Source of the DNA: G965267605 sp965267605
GTDB taxonomy: Bacteria > Bacteroidota > Bacteroidia > Flavobacteriales_E > Vicingaceae
Assembly: GCA_965267605.1 (NCBI GenBank)
Contig: OZ254088.1
Span: 2,790,001 to 2,854,000 of the forward strand
Direction: 5' to 3'
Length of the DNA: 64,000 bases
Each line of letters starts with the position of its first letter. Within the stretch, counting starts at the first letter, position 1. Shown here one piece after another: positions 16,498-24,501 of this stretch. A model generated the notes under the pieces. The model worked only from the letters and a program-made list of their open reading frames with translations, searched no databases and was not told where the DNA came from. The position numbers and the translations under genes are program-made.

Positions 16498-17541
16498 ATG
16501 TCAGGCACATCCCCTCGAAATATAGCACTAACAGTTGCGGCAGTTGTTGCCACAACCTGCACCTTGATTGTAACCCTCGTTACGGCATTTACCGGTGAGG
16601 TAAACCTTTGGACCTCCCTCATCACTTTTGCAGGCTCATTTGTTACCTGTTACCTGATCGTTGTTCTTTCTATCCAACGTTTCATTTACGACAGGATCAA
16701 GGTGATCTACAAGACAATCACCAACTTGAAAAAGAGTAGGGATGAAGCGCGGGAAAAAATGTCAGTAGATGCAGATATCTTAACCGAAGTGAGTGAAGAA
16801 GTTCTCAACTGGGAACGAGATAAGCGGGAGGAGATCGAGCAATTACGTGAAGCGGAGTCGTACCGTAGGGAGTTCATCGGCAATGTATCTCATGAACTGA
16901 AAACACCCATTTTCAATATTCAGGGCTACCTACTTACACTTCTCGAGGGCGGTCTCGAAGACAAAAGCATCAATCGAAAATACTTGAATAGAGCTATGCG
17001 TTCTGTAGAACGAATGATCGCATTGACAGAAGACCTGGAAACAATATCGAAACTAGAAGAGGGCAATTCTACGCTTTCGTTGTCAAAATTCGATTTGGTT
17101 CCCATGATCGAGGAAACCATGAATTCTCTTGAAATGAAAGCTAACAGGAGATCTATTAGCATTCGGTTTGACAAGGAATATTCCAAACCCATCATGGTGA
17201 AATGTGATGCCGATAAGATCGGGCAAGTAATGACCAATCTATTGGTAAATGCAGTCAATTATGGCAACGAGGGAGGTGTGGCAGAAGTCAGATTCCACGA
17301 CATGGATGAACACATTTTAGTTGAAGTAGCGGATGATGGAATTGGTATTTCAGAGGAACATCTAGGTAGGCTATTCGAACGATTCTATAGAACCGATAAA
17401 AGTAGAAGCCGGAATGAGGGTGGAACAGGTCTTGGTTTGGCAATCGTTAAGCACATCATGGATGCACATGGACAAAGTGTTAATGTTCGCAGCACCGAAG
17501 GCGAAGGTTCAACATTCTCTATTACTTTGGAAAAGGCTTAG
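16498..17541 (+). CDS. phoR: PhoR-like sensor histidine kinase
   Basis: A 347-residue membrane kinase with two transmembrane helices at about 10-32 and 40-58, only a very short loop between them, and a coiled linker at 75-120. The HisKA box FIGNVSHELKTPIFN carries His132. The ATP domain shows NLLVNAVNYGNEGG (N box), DDGIGI (G1), FERFYR (F) and GTGLGLAI (G2). The lack of a periplasmic sensor domain is normal for PhoR, which senses the Pst/PhoU state from inside; no pst genes lie in the window. It starts 12 bases after the response regulator gene. Confidence 0.85.
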   Translation: MSGTSPRNIALTVAAVVATTCTLIVTLVTAFTGEVNLWTSLITFAGSFVTCYLIVVLSIQRFIYDRIKVIYKTITNLKKSRDEAREKMSVDADILTEVSEEVLNWERDKREEIEQLREAESYRREFIGNVSHELKTPIFNIQGYLLTLLEGGLEDKSINRKYLNRAMRSVERMIALTEDLETISKLEEGNSTLSLSKFDLVPMIEETMNSLEMKANRRSISIRFDKEYSKPIMVKCDADKIGQVMTNLLVNAVNYGNEGGVAEVRFHDMDEHILVEVADDGIGISEEHLGRLFERFYRTDKSRSRNEGGTGLGLAIVKHIMDAHGQSVNVRSTEGEGSTFSITLEKA

Positions 17542-17546
17542 AAGTA

Positions 17547-17639
17547 ATTAGATATGAGTATTGAGTAGTGAGAAAATTAGTTCCTGGACTTAGGACCTTA
17601 AATTTTCTAAGTACTCAATACTAACTACTCATATCTAAT
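17547..17639. repeat. 93-bp palindromic (REP-like) hairpin between convergent genes
   Basis: The outer arms are a perfect 14-bp inverted repeat, ATTAGATATGAGTA at 17547-17560 and its complement at 17626-17639. An inner arm TTGAGTAGTGAGAAAATT pairs with its partner at 16 of 18 positions, with a 7-base bulge on the right side. The loop contains TCCT...AGGA. It lies between the kinase stop and the stop codon of the convergent lipoprotein gene, where it could end both transcripts. The length and bulged symmetry look more like an intergenic palindromic repeat than a simple terminator. Confidence 0.7.
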
Positions 17640-18122
17640 CTACGGTTTAACCATGATTGGTGTCTCGATCACGTTGCTCAGATTGAAATCCCTGTCTACC
17701 AATTGAGCAGAATATTTAAACGAATCCAACGGTGAAATGAAATCGTAGTAGAATGGGCTGATGGTTACCGCAATCTCACCTTGAAGCCATTTGTCTTTAC
17801 CCTCTGGCTCAATGTAAGGGGTTCTATAGTAAAACGGGATGGCCAGATTTCTCTTAACAAAAGTTCCATTCTCCTGCTCGTAATATTCAAGGAACAGATT
17901 GTAGTAGTAAGTAGAATCCGGGTGAAAAGGTCCAACTGTATCCTCCTCTTTTAATCCGATGTTACCATCACCATCTGTAAACGTCATTGTAAAGATCGCA
18001 GAATCGTTAACCACAGTGAAAGACTTATACTCTATAACAGGCTGATCCGGGAAGTTTGGTTTCTTCCTACAGGCAAACAATGCCAAAGCAGCCACCAAGA
18101 ATAGTATTTTCACACTGCGCAT
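17640..18122 (-). CDS. Small lipoprotein with DGDGNIG motif
   Basis: A 160-residue predicted lipoprotein (LFACRKK lipobox) containing FTMTFTDGDGNIGLKEEDT near residue 48, an aspartate-rich turn that could bind calcium in a beta-sandwich fold. A second protein at 25335-25787 shares the same opening and the FT(M/I)xxTDGDGxIG motif, so the two are distant paralogues. No function is recognised. It converges on the kinase gene and is divergent from the LuxE-like gene with only 39 bases between start codons. Confidence 0.75.
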   Translation of the reverse strand: MRSVKILFLVAALALFACRKKPNFPDQPVIEYKSFTVVNDSAIFTMTFTDGDGNIGLKEEDTVGPFHPDSTYYYNLFLEYYEQENGTFVKRNLAIPFYYRTPYIEPEGKDKWLQGEIAVTISPFYYDFISPLDSFKYSAQLVDRDFNLSNVIETPIMVKP

Positions 18123-18161
18123 GAGCTAAAATTACTGATTCGTGCTATATGAACGGCCAAA

Positions 18162-19151
18162 ATGGGCAATTCTGATATGGATCTTACAAAGTATAAAGAG
18201 GACATCTTCTGTATTTCAGATGCATTGGAATTCGAAAGACTTGCTTTAGAGGCATTTCACTACCAATACACGCATGTTCCTGTTTACCAAAAGTTCGTTG
18301 ATCTACTAAGGATTGACCCCGAAGGGGTTGGTATAAACAACATCCCCTTCCTTCCTATCTCCCAGTTTCGCGAGAAAGTTATTACAGATGGACGTGATGC
18401 AACTATTGTATTCAGAAGCAGTGGGACCACAGATCAAAAACGAAGCGAACATCACGTACACGACCTTGCTTTATACAATAGAAGCGCACTCATGCATTTT
18501 GTAAATTGTATTGGCGATCCCAAGGACCTCGTCATTGCTTGTCTCCTTCCTGGATATACAGGAAGGGAAGATGCCTCTCTTCTTCACATGGCCAACATGC
18601 TGATCCAATCTAGTGCACATGAGTTAAGTGGATACTATCTGGAAGATGACGAAGGACTTGACAATCTTATTACGCGCGTACCAGATTCGGATCGAAAACT
18701 AGTATTGCTGGGCGTTACGCACGCTTTACTACGTCTTGTCAAGCAGAATCATCAGTTACCACAAGACAGCATTATCATTGAAACCGGTGGAATGAAAGGT
18801 CACGGCCGAGAGCTCACCCGACCAGAACTGCATAAAGTATTGGCCGATTCCCTGGGAGGGAGTAAAATCATGAGTGAGTATGGAATGACTGAATTGCTAT
18901 CGCAAGCATACCTTATGGCACCAGAAGGTTTCCTATCACCAGCATGGATGAAGGTTGAGTGTTCTGACATTCGTGATCCCCGCAATACTGCTAATTCAGG
19001 GTGTTTGAGGGTGATTGATCTGGCAAACATTCACTCTTGCTGCTTCATTCAAACAGAAGATCTGGGCGTGATTAGACCTAACGGTAAGTTTGATGTTACC
19101 GGTCGACTAGACCACAGTGAGTTACGCGGTTGTAATTTATTGCTGAATTAG
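18162..19151 (+). CDS. LuxE/PaaK-like acyl-protein synthetase
   Basis: A 329-residue member of the ANL adenylate-forming superfamily, LuxE type. It has the nucleotide motif TIVFRSSGTTDQKRSEH near residue 85 and, later, SEYGMTELLSQAY and TEDLGVI/DVTGRLDHSELRG, the counterparts of the A5 and A7/A8 motifs. LuxE ligases activate a fatty acid as acyl-AMP and transfer it to a protein cysteine. There are no luxC/luxD or luciferase genes nearby, so bioluminescence is not implied; in Bacteroidota such enzymes occur alone or in lipid or polyketide clusters. An ATG at 18177 is an alternative start. Confidence 0.8.
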   Translation: MGNSDMDLTKYKEDIFCISDALEFERLALEAFHYQYTHVPVYQKFVDLLRIDPEGVGINNIPFLPISQFREKVITDGRDATIVFRSSGTTDQKRSEHHVHDLALYNRSALMHFVNCIGDPKDLVIACLLPGYTGREDASLLHMANMLIQSSAHELSGYYLEDDEGLDNLITRVPDSDRKLVLLGVTHALLRLVKQNHQLPQDSIIIETGGMKGHGRELTRPELHKVLADSLGGSKIMSEYGMTELLSQAYLMAPEGFLSPAWMKVECSDIRDPRNTANSGCLRVIDLANIHSCCFIQTEDLGVIRPNGKFDVTGRLDHSELRGCNLLLN

Positions 19152-19153
19152 CT

Positions 19154-19161
19154 TATTTTTG
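19154..19161 (+). promoter_or_regulatory. Candidate -7 element of the 19208 lipoprotein gene
   Basis: TATTTTTG matches TAnnTTTG perfectly and lies 46 bases before the start codon; a TTG about 21 bp upstream could serve as a partial -33 element. Confidence 0.5.
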
Positions 19162-19207
19162 TGCTCTATTGGTACAATTGTTGTTGAATAACTAATAAAC
19201 AGAAATC

Positions 19208-19753
19208 ATGTCCAAAAGGATTGGAATAGCAATAACAGCAGTGATTTTAGGATCTAGCATGTTCTTTTCAGGGTGTGCAAAGAAGATTCCTTTCACTAAT
19301 GCAGCAAGAAAACAATACCGTCTGACGGATGGTCAGGTAAAAAGCCTTCAGTACTTCGTTTCTTCTGACATCGTTCTTGAGCGAGCAGAAAAGCAGAAGA
19401 ATCAAAAGGGTACTTCAGATGATGGTACACTTGTGATCTCGCAGGAAAGTGCAATGGAACAGATTCTGATCGGTCCTAAAACAATGGGTGTATGTGTAAA
19501 GACATACTCAGACGGAAAACTTGCAATCTCCTTCGAGACTGATGACAAGTATCTGTTGTTTGGAGATCCGAACAACATTGGCAGATACTCGCTTTATGCA
19601 ACTGACTGGAAAAACGGAAAAGGTAAAGTAAACTACGGTGAGAAGCCGTTCTATGCGCTACCTCCTTCAGGAAGTGCTTACCTGTTGTTCAGAATCAAGA
19701 AGATCAAGAAGAGTACAAAGAGCACGAAGACCATCAAAGGTCGAAAAGTGTAA
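19208..19753 (+). CDS. Small exported lipoprotein of unknown function
   Basis: A 181-residue protein with a signal peptide and lipobox FFSGCAKK, so a probable lipoprotein. The mature part has no motif I recognise. It contains RLTDGQVKSLQYFVSSDIVLER and ends in a basic tail rich in lysine and threonine (KKIKKSTKSTKTIKGRKV). It is monocistronic, with its own -7 element and a strong terminator downstream, consistent with a well-expressed envelope protein. Confidence 0.75.
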   Translation: MSKRIGIAITAVILGSSMFFSGCAKKIPFTNAARKQYRLTDGQVKSLQYFVSSDIVLERAEKQKNQKGTSDDGTLVISQESAMEQILIGPKTMGVCVKTYSDGKLAISFETDDKYLLFGDPNNIGRYSLYATDWKNGKGKVNYGEKPFYALPPSGSAYLLFRIKKIKKSTKSTKTIKGRKV

Positions 19754-19777
19754 TCAGAATATTTGCTAGCTGTAAAG

Positions 19778-19805
19778 AGGAGTGGCTTTGGTCACTCCTT
19801 TTTTG
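19778..19805 (+). terminator. Rho-independent terminator of the 19208 lipoprotein gene
   Basis: AGGAGTG (19778-19784) pairs with CACTCCT (19793-19799) and is followed by a T run. The 3' arm and T run lie inside the last codons of the convergent gene ending at 19792. Confidence 0.85.
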
Positions 19806-20457
19806 TTTGCGTCTTTATCCACTCGTCCAAGGCTACAGCGAAATTCTTGTATCCTGTTCTCAGTTCCTTTAGTCTAAGATTTTTGAAGAACAGCGCCTTT
19901 GTAGACGGAGCATCAGATTTGATCTCAAATTGGGCCGCACCTGCAATCCAATTCCTCCTTACATCAAACAGGTCCATATCAACGAAATGGTAGGTGTAAG
20001 GCACCTTCGCCTTAGACGCACCCGACAAAGTGGAATAACGTGTCTTTTTGATCTTATACCAGTTGATGAACAGTACATAATGGGATTGTTCGTATTGCCT
20101 GGCGAGCAATTCAAACAAGGCAGGTGAGAAATCAGCAACATCAACACCGAAGTGGGCTATAGGTTTCTTTCTGTACTCATAGGTTACCATAGCAGCAATC
20201 CCATCAAGATCCGCCTTTTTCGGAACGAAGAACTGAGTTCCGGCATTGTACCTGGTAAGCGCAGCGAGCAAAGAGTCTTTATAGGCGTTATATACCTGAT
20301 TAGGGTCAATTTTGTTGTACTCCCCAATGGTCTTCAGGTCATGATCCGAATGAAACTCAAACCTGCCATAAGGAATAACCACTACCCTCTTCTGTGCAGA
20401 TATCTCAAACGACACCAGCAAGCAAAGGAACAGTGCAACATTACACCACTTTGACAA
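19792..20457 (-). CDS. Exported protein of unknown function downstream of tyrS
   Basis: About 221 residues. The reading frame has a clear signal peptide (WCNVALFLCLLVSFEISAQ) followed by KRVVVIPYGRFEFHSDHDL and later VLFINWYKIKKTRYST. The middle resembles a small alpha/beta domain that collects proteins assembling at the envelope, but I recognise no family. The start is unclear. A TTG at 20457 begins just before the signal peptide and overlaps tyrS by 17 bases; an in-frame ATG at 20514 would lie deep inside tyrS. It is probably translated from the tyrS transcript. Confidence 0.65.
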   Translation of the reverse strand: MSKWCNVALFLCLLVSFEISAQKRVVVIPYGRFEFHSDHDLKTIGEYNKIDPNQVYNAYKDSLLAALTRYNAGTQFFVPKKADLDGIAAMVTYEYRKKPIAHFGVDVADFSPALFELLARQYEQSHYVLFINWYKIKKTRYSTLSGASKAKVPYTYHFVDMDLFDVRRNWIAGAAQFEIKSDAPSTKALFFKNLRLKELRTGYKNFAVALDEWIKTQTKKE

Positions 20458-21715
20458 GGAAGTAGTTCTTTTTACCCCTTTGAAGAAGAAGGTATTTGTT
20501 GTTGATAAGGTCATCGCTTGTTGCCGTATAGCCTTCCGCCACTTTGTCTTTGTTAAGACTGATTGAGTTCTCCTTAAGTGCTCTTCTCGCCTCTCCATTT
20601 GATTTCAGGAATCCAGACTTTGCAGCGAGTAACTCTACCATATCTATGCCAGAGTTCAGTTCGGCCATAGGAACTTCGGCTTGCGGAACGCCATCGAAAA
20701 TGTCCAGGAAGCTTTGTTCATCTACTCCTCTGAGATCGTCTTGGGTAGATTTTCCGAATAGAATTTTAGATGCCTGGATGGCCTGTTGCAATGCTGCTTC
20801 ACCGTGCACGCGAACAGTTATATCCTCCGCCAGAGCAGCTTGAAGTTTTCGTTCATGCGGTGCTTCCTTGTGCTTGGCTTCTAACGCCTCGATTTCTTCT
20901 TTGCCCTTAAGCGTAAATATGCGGATGTAGTTCCCCGCATCTTCATCAGAAGCGTTGATCCAAAACTGATAGAACTTGTAAGGAGAGGTTTTATCAGCGT
21001 CCAGCCAAACGTTGCCACTTTCCGTCTTACCGAATTTGGAGCCATCCGCCTTTTTGATCAAAGGAGTTGTACACGCAAATGCCTCTCCTCCTGCCTTTCT
21101 TCGAATAAGTTCTGTACCCGTAACAATGTTTCCCCACTGATCCGAACCTCCCAATTGAAGCTTACAGCCATATTCCGTGTAGAGGTGGTAAAAATCGTAC
21201 CCCTGAACAAGCTGGTAAGAGAATTCCGTGAATGAAAGACCCGTTTCCAACCGGGTCTGAACAGAATCCTTGGCCATCATGTAGTTCACTGTGATATGCT
21301 TTCCGGTATCGCGAATGAACTCAAGGAACGACATGTTTGCAAACCAGTCGTAATTGTTAACCATCACCGCGCCATTATCAGAATCATTGAAATCGAGAAA
21401 TTTCTCTAATTGCTGCTGCACACATGCCACATTGTGATCCAGAACTTCCTTGTTGAGAAGATTTCGCTCTTCAGATTTGCCAGAAGGATCCCCTACCATT
21501 CCCGTAGCTCCACCCACCAAAGCGTACGGCTTATGGCCCGCGCGCTGGAAATGCACCAGGATCATGATCTGCACAAGGCTTCCCACGTGCAATGAGTCAG
21601 CAGTAGGGTCAAATCCGATGTAGCCTGCCGTTGGCCCTTCCTGCAACATTTCCTCTGTTCCAGGCATGATATCGTGTATCATTCCTCTCCAACGCAGCTC
21701 CTCAATGAAATTCAT
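20441..21715 (-). CDS. tyrS: Tyrosyl-tRNA synthetase
   Basis: A 424-residue class I aminoacyl-tRNA synthetase that charges tRNA-Tyr. The HIGH-type site is in PTADSLHVGSLVQIM near residue 40. The tyrosine pocket is in YQLVQGYDFYHLY with GGSDQWGNI. The KMSKS equivalent is KFGKTESGNVWLD. The C-terminal S4-like RNA-binding domain (LKENSISLNKDKVAEG) is present, so the protein is full length. It is divergent from the epimerase gene. Confidence 0.97.
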   Translation of the reverse strand: MNFIEELRWRGMIHDIMPGTEEMLQEGPTAGYIGFDPTADSLHVGSLVQIMILVHFQRAGHKPYALVGGATGMVGDPSGKSEERNLLNKEVLDHNVACVQQQLEKFLDFNDSDNGAVMVNNYDWFANMSFLEFIRDTGKHITVNYMMAKDSVQTRLETGLSFTEFSYQLVQGYDFYHLYTEYGCKLQLGGSDQWGNIVTGTELIRRKAGGEAFACTTPLIKKADGSKFGKTESGNVWLDADKTSPYKFYQFWINASDEDAGNYIRIFTLKGKEEIEALEAKHKEAPHERKLQAALAEDITVRVHGEAALQQAIQASKILFGKSTQDDLRGVDEQSFLDIFDGVPQAEVPMAELNSGIDMVELLAAKSGFLKSNGEARRALKENSISLNKDKVAEGYTATSDDLINNKYLLLQRGKKNYFLVKVV

Positions 21716-21785
21716 TCCTTTCGATTTGGGCTAAAGATAATGGCAATTGAAAACACTATTTCCAGCAAAAGAATAAATTTATAGT

Positions 21786-22802
21786 ATGGTATACGTTACG
21801 GGAGGTACCGGATTACTTGGAAGCCACTTACTTTTGCATCTCATTCGTCATGGGGAGCAGGTGCGTGCGTTATACCGTTCTGAGGCATCTATCAAGGAAG
21901 TTACCCGTCATTTTCATCCAGAAGAACAGTCGCTACTTGCTCGTGTAGAGTGGGTTCAGGGCGATATCATGGATGTTGAAACCATGGTTGACCACCTTCA
22001 GGGTATTGACCGAATTTATCATTGTGCTGCCAAGGTTTCTTTCAACCCAAAGCACAAAGACATGATGGCCAGGGTGAACATTGAAGGCACCGCCAACGTT
22101 GTTAACGCAGCCATCGTTTCCGGGGTAAAGAAGATATGCCATGTAAGTTCAGTTTCCGCGCTTGGGAAGCCCGATCAAACCAAGTTCATTACCGAAGAGT
22201 CTTCATGGCTTGAAAAGAAGAATCCTTCGCATTACTCCATTAGCAAGTATTACGGTGAACAAGAGATTTGGAGAGGAACCCAGGAAGGACTTGATGCGGT
22301 GATTGTAAATCCGAGTATGATCATGGGTAGAGGTAGCTACGCTGATGGAAGCATGGCTATGATCAGAAGGGTATGGCAAGGACTTAATTTCTATTCGGAA
22401 GGTGGAAGTGCTGTTGTGGATGTAAGTGATGTATGCGACTGCATGATCAACCTTATGGACACTGAAGTGTGCAACGAACGTTTCATTATTGCCGGTGAGA
22501 ATATTTCCTTCCGTGAGTTGTTCGAAATGATTGCTGAACGCATCCAGAAAAATCCTCCTACCAAACGCGCTGGCCGCATTATGACATCGTTGATATGGAG
22601 ATTGGAATTATTACGTGCATCGATCACAGGCACTGAGCCGGTAATCACTCAGGAAAGTGCCCGTATCGCGCATGCCACAGATCGTTACTCCAATGCGAAG
22701 GTTAGAAGGGTATTGGAGCACAGATTCAAGCCAGCCTCTGAAATGCTGGATGAGATTTGCAACGACTTCCTTACCAAGGTACAGCAAGGAGTGGTTCGTT
22801 AA
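21786..22802 (+). CDS. NAD-dependent epimerase/dehydratase family protein (extended SDR)
   Basis: A 338-residue extended SDR with the N-terminal nucleotide loop YVTGGTGLLGSHL, a CAAKVSF segment mid-protein, and catalytic HYSISKYYGE (Tyr-x3-Lys) near residue 155. This group covers sugar epimerases, dihydroflavonol-type reductases and sterol-like dehydrogenases, and the substrate cannot be assigned. The last four bases overlap the convergent DUF4296 gene. Confidence 0.85.
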   Translation: MVYVTGGTGLLGSHLLLHLIRHGEQVRALYRSEASIKEVTRHFHPEEQSLLARVEWVQGDIMDVETMVDHLQGIDRIYHCAAKVSFNPKHKDMMARVNIEGTANVVNAAIVSGVKKICHVSSVSALGKPDQTKFITEESSWLEKKNPSHYSISKYYGEQEIWRGTQEGLDAVIVNPSMIMGRGSYADGSMAMIRRVWQGLNFYSEGGSAVVDVSDVCDCMINLMDTEVCNERFIIAGENISFRELFEMIAERIQKNPPTKRAGRIMTSLIWRLELLRASITGTEPVITQESARIAHATDRYSNAKVRRVLEHRFKPASEMLDEICNDFLTKVQQGVVR

Positions 22803-23167
22803 CCTTCATTGTTCGCCTCCATCTCACTTTCGATAGCTGCCTGTTTCTCCGTTAATTCATTGATTACCTCTTCGTATATCCTTTCCAGTGTATCCGGGAA
22901 TAAGGCGTAATACGATAGTGATACCTCAAGATCCTCCTTGGTTAGGGCATGCTTCTCCCAAACATGATCGTAAAAAGCATTGGGCATGATCGAATCGATA
23001 TTGTGTCTGCCATTCCGCACATAACTCTCAGCCAGTTGAACATCAGTCATAATCTCGATCATCTCGTCATACGAAAGCAGGTTGTCAGGTTTTTCAGGGG
23101 CCTCCTCGTTCGGAGGACCGCAGGCAATCAATGTAACACCGATCCATATGGCGTACACGTACTTCAT
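22799..23167 (-). CDS. DUF4296 domain-containing lipoprotein
   Basis: A 122-residue lipoprotein (lipobox LIACGPP) with the DUF4296 pattern LLSYDEMIEIMTDVQLAESYV and a helical, glutamate-rich C-terminus. Function is unknown. In Bacteroidota it is often encoded right after dihydroorotase, as here, where the ATG overlaps the pyrC stop in an ATGA. Conserved position suggests translational coupling rather than a shared pathway. Confidence 0.85.
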   Translation of the reverse strand: MKYVYAIWIGVTLIACGPPNEEAPEKPDNLLSYDEMIEIMTDVQLAESYVRNGRHNIDSIMPNAFYDHVWEKHALTKEDLEVSLSYYALFPDTLERIYEEVINELTEKQAAIESEMEANNEG

Positions 23168-24501
23168 CGGTTGAATCGAAGTCTCTCCGCGGCATTTGCC
23201 TCAATAATATTTGAGCCATCCCAAACCAGTTTCCCGTTAACCCAGGTACCCACAACACGGCCTGCGAATTCAGTTCCCTCGAAAGGAGACCAGCCACATT
23301 TATAAAGAAGGTTGTCTTTACTTACCGTCCAAGGATCGTTGAGATCAACCAACACGAGGTCTGCATAATACCCTTCCCGTAAATAGCCTCTTCGGTCTAT
23401 CTCAAAAAGGTCAGCTACGGCATGGCACATCTTGCGAACAGTCTCTTCCAGTGAGATTCTTCCATTCCGCACATGTTCAAGCATACTTACCAATGAGTGT
23501 TGTACCAGAGGTCCTCCTGACGGGGCCTTGGTATACACATTTTCTTTTTCCTCAATAGTATGAGGGGCGTGATCTGTAGCAATCACGTCAATACGGTCTG
23601 AGAGCACGGCTTCCCAGATCGCATCCCGATCTGCAGCAGATTTAACCGCAGGATTCCACTTGATCCTTGTTCCATACTTCGCATAATCCTCATCACTAAA
23701 CCATAGATGATGCACGCATGCTTCTGCTGTAATCCGTTTGCTTTCGAAATCTGTTGATGCTTCGAAGAGCTTCACCTCATCGGCAGTACTTATATGCAGG
23801 ATATGGAGTCTCGTATTGTACTTTTTTGCCAGTTCAATCGCCTTGGAAGATGATTTGTAACATGCTTCATGGTTGCGAATTACCGGGTGCAATTCTATAG
23901 GAATATCATCTCCATATTTCTTCTGCTGCAGGGCAAGATTTGCCCTCACAACAGATTCTTCTTCACAATGTGTAGCAATCAACAGCTTACAATTCTCGAA
24001 TACGGAAGCCAGCGTAGATGCATCGTCAACGAGCATGTTTCCTGTAGATGAACCCATGAAAATCTTGACCCCGCAAACGGTCTCCGGATCTGTTTTCAAT
24101 ACCTCCTCCAGGTTATCGTTCGTAGAACCCATATAGAACGAGTAGTTCACGAGTGAACTTTCAGCACCCATTTGGTACTTCTCCGCCAATAGCTCCTGTG
24201 TTACCGTTTGCGGGTTGGTATTCGGCATTTCCATAAATGACGTAATACCCCCTGCAGCAGCAGCACGAGATTCTGTGTATATATCAGCTTTATGTGTTAA
24301 TCCTGGTTGGCGAAAATGGACCTGATCATCGATGATCCCCGGAATAAGTGTTTTCCCATTGCCATCAATTACCTCAGCTCCCTCAACTGAAATATCACCT
24401 TCACCAATCTGCTCGATCATGCCATTTCTGACATAGCAGAAACCATGGAATGTTCGACCTTCATTAACTATCTGAACATTCCTAAATAGTGTTCCCATCA
24501 T
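23164..24501 (-). CDS. pyrC: Dihydroorotase
   Basis: A 445-residue amidohydrolase closing carbamoyl-aspartate to dihydroorotate in pyrimidine synthesis. Landmarks are PGIIDDQVHFRQPGLTH near residue 54, GVKIFMGSSTGN with the candidate carboxylated lysine, ATHCEEE, LHILHIST and the metal-binding ATDHAPHT. In the first motif the usual DxHxHxR reads D-D-Q-V-H-F-R, so the first metal histidine is Gln. I believe this variant is common in this phylum's dihydroorotases, from memory. The gene is overlapped at both ends by operon partners (ATGA overlaps with the upstream glycosyltransferase and the downstream DUF4296). Confidence 0.93.
   Translation of the reverse strand: MMGTLFRNVQIVNEGRTFHGFCYVRNGMIEQIGEGDISVEGAEVIDGNGKTLIPGIIDDQVHFRQPGLTHKADIYTESRAAAAGGITSFMEMPNTNPQTVTQELLAEKYQMGAESSLVNYSFYMGSTNDNLEEVLKTDPETVCGVKIFMGSSTGNMLVDDASTLASVFENCKLLIATHCEEESVVRANLALQQKKYGDDIPIELHPVIRNHEACYKSSSKAIELAKKYNTRLHILHISTADEVKLFEASTDFESKRITAEACVHHLWFSDEDYAKYGTRIKWNPAVKSAADRDAIWEAVLSDRIDVIATDHAPHTIEEKENVYTKAPSGGPLVQHSLVSMLEHVRNGRISLEETVRKMCHAVADLFEIDRRGYLREGYYADLVLVDLNDPWTVSKDNLLYKCGWSPFEGTEFAGRVVGTWVNGKLVWDGSNIIEANAAERLRFNR

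Noticed and set aside
18162..19151. LuxE homologue taken as evidence of bioluminescence
   Set aside because: No luciferase, fatty-acid reductase or flavin reductase genes are present, and LuxE-type ligases occur in many non-luminous bacteria.
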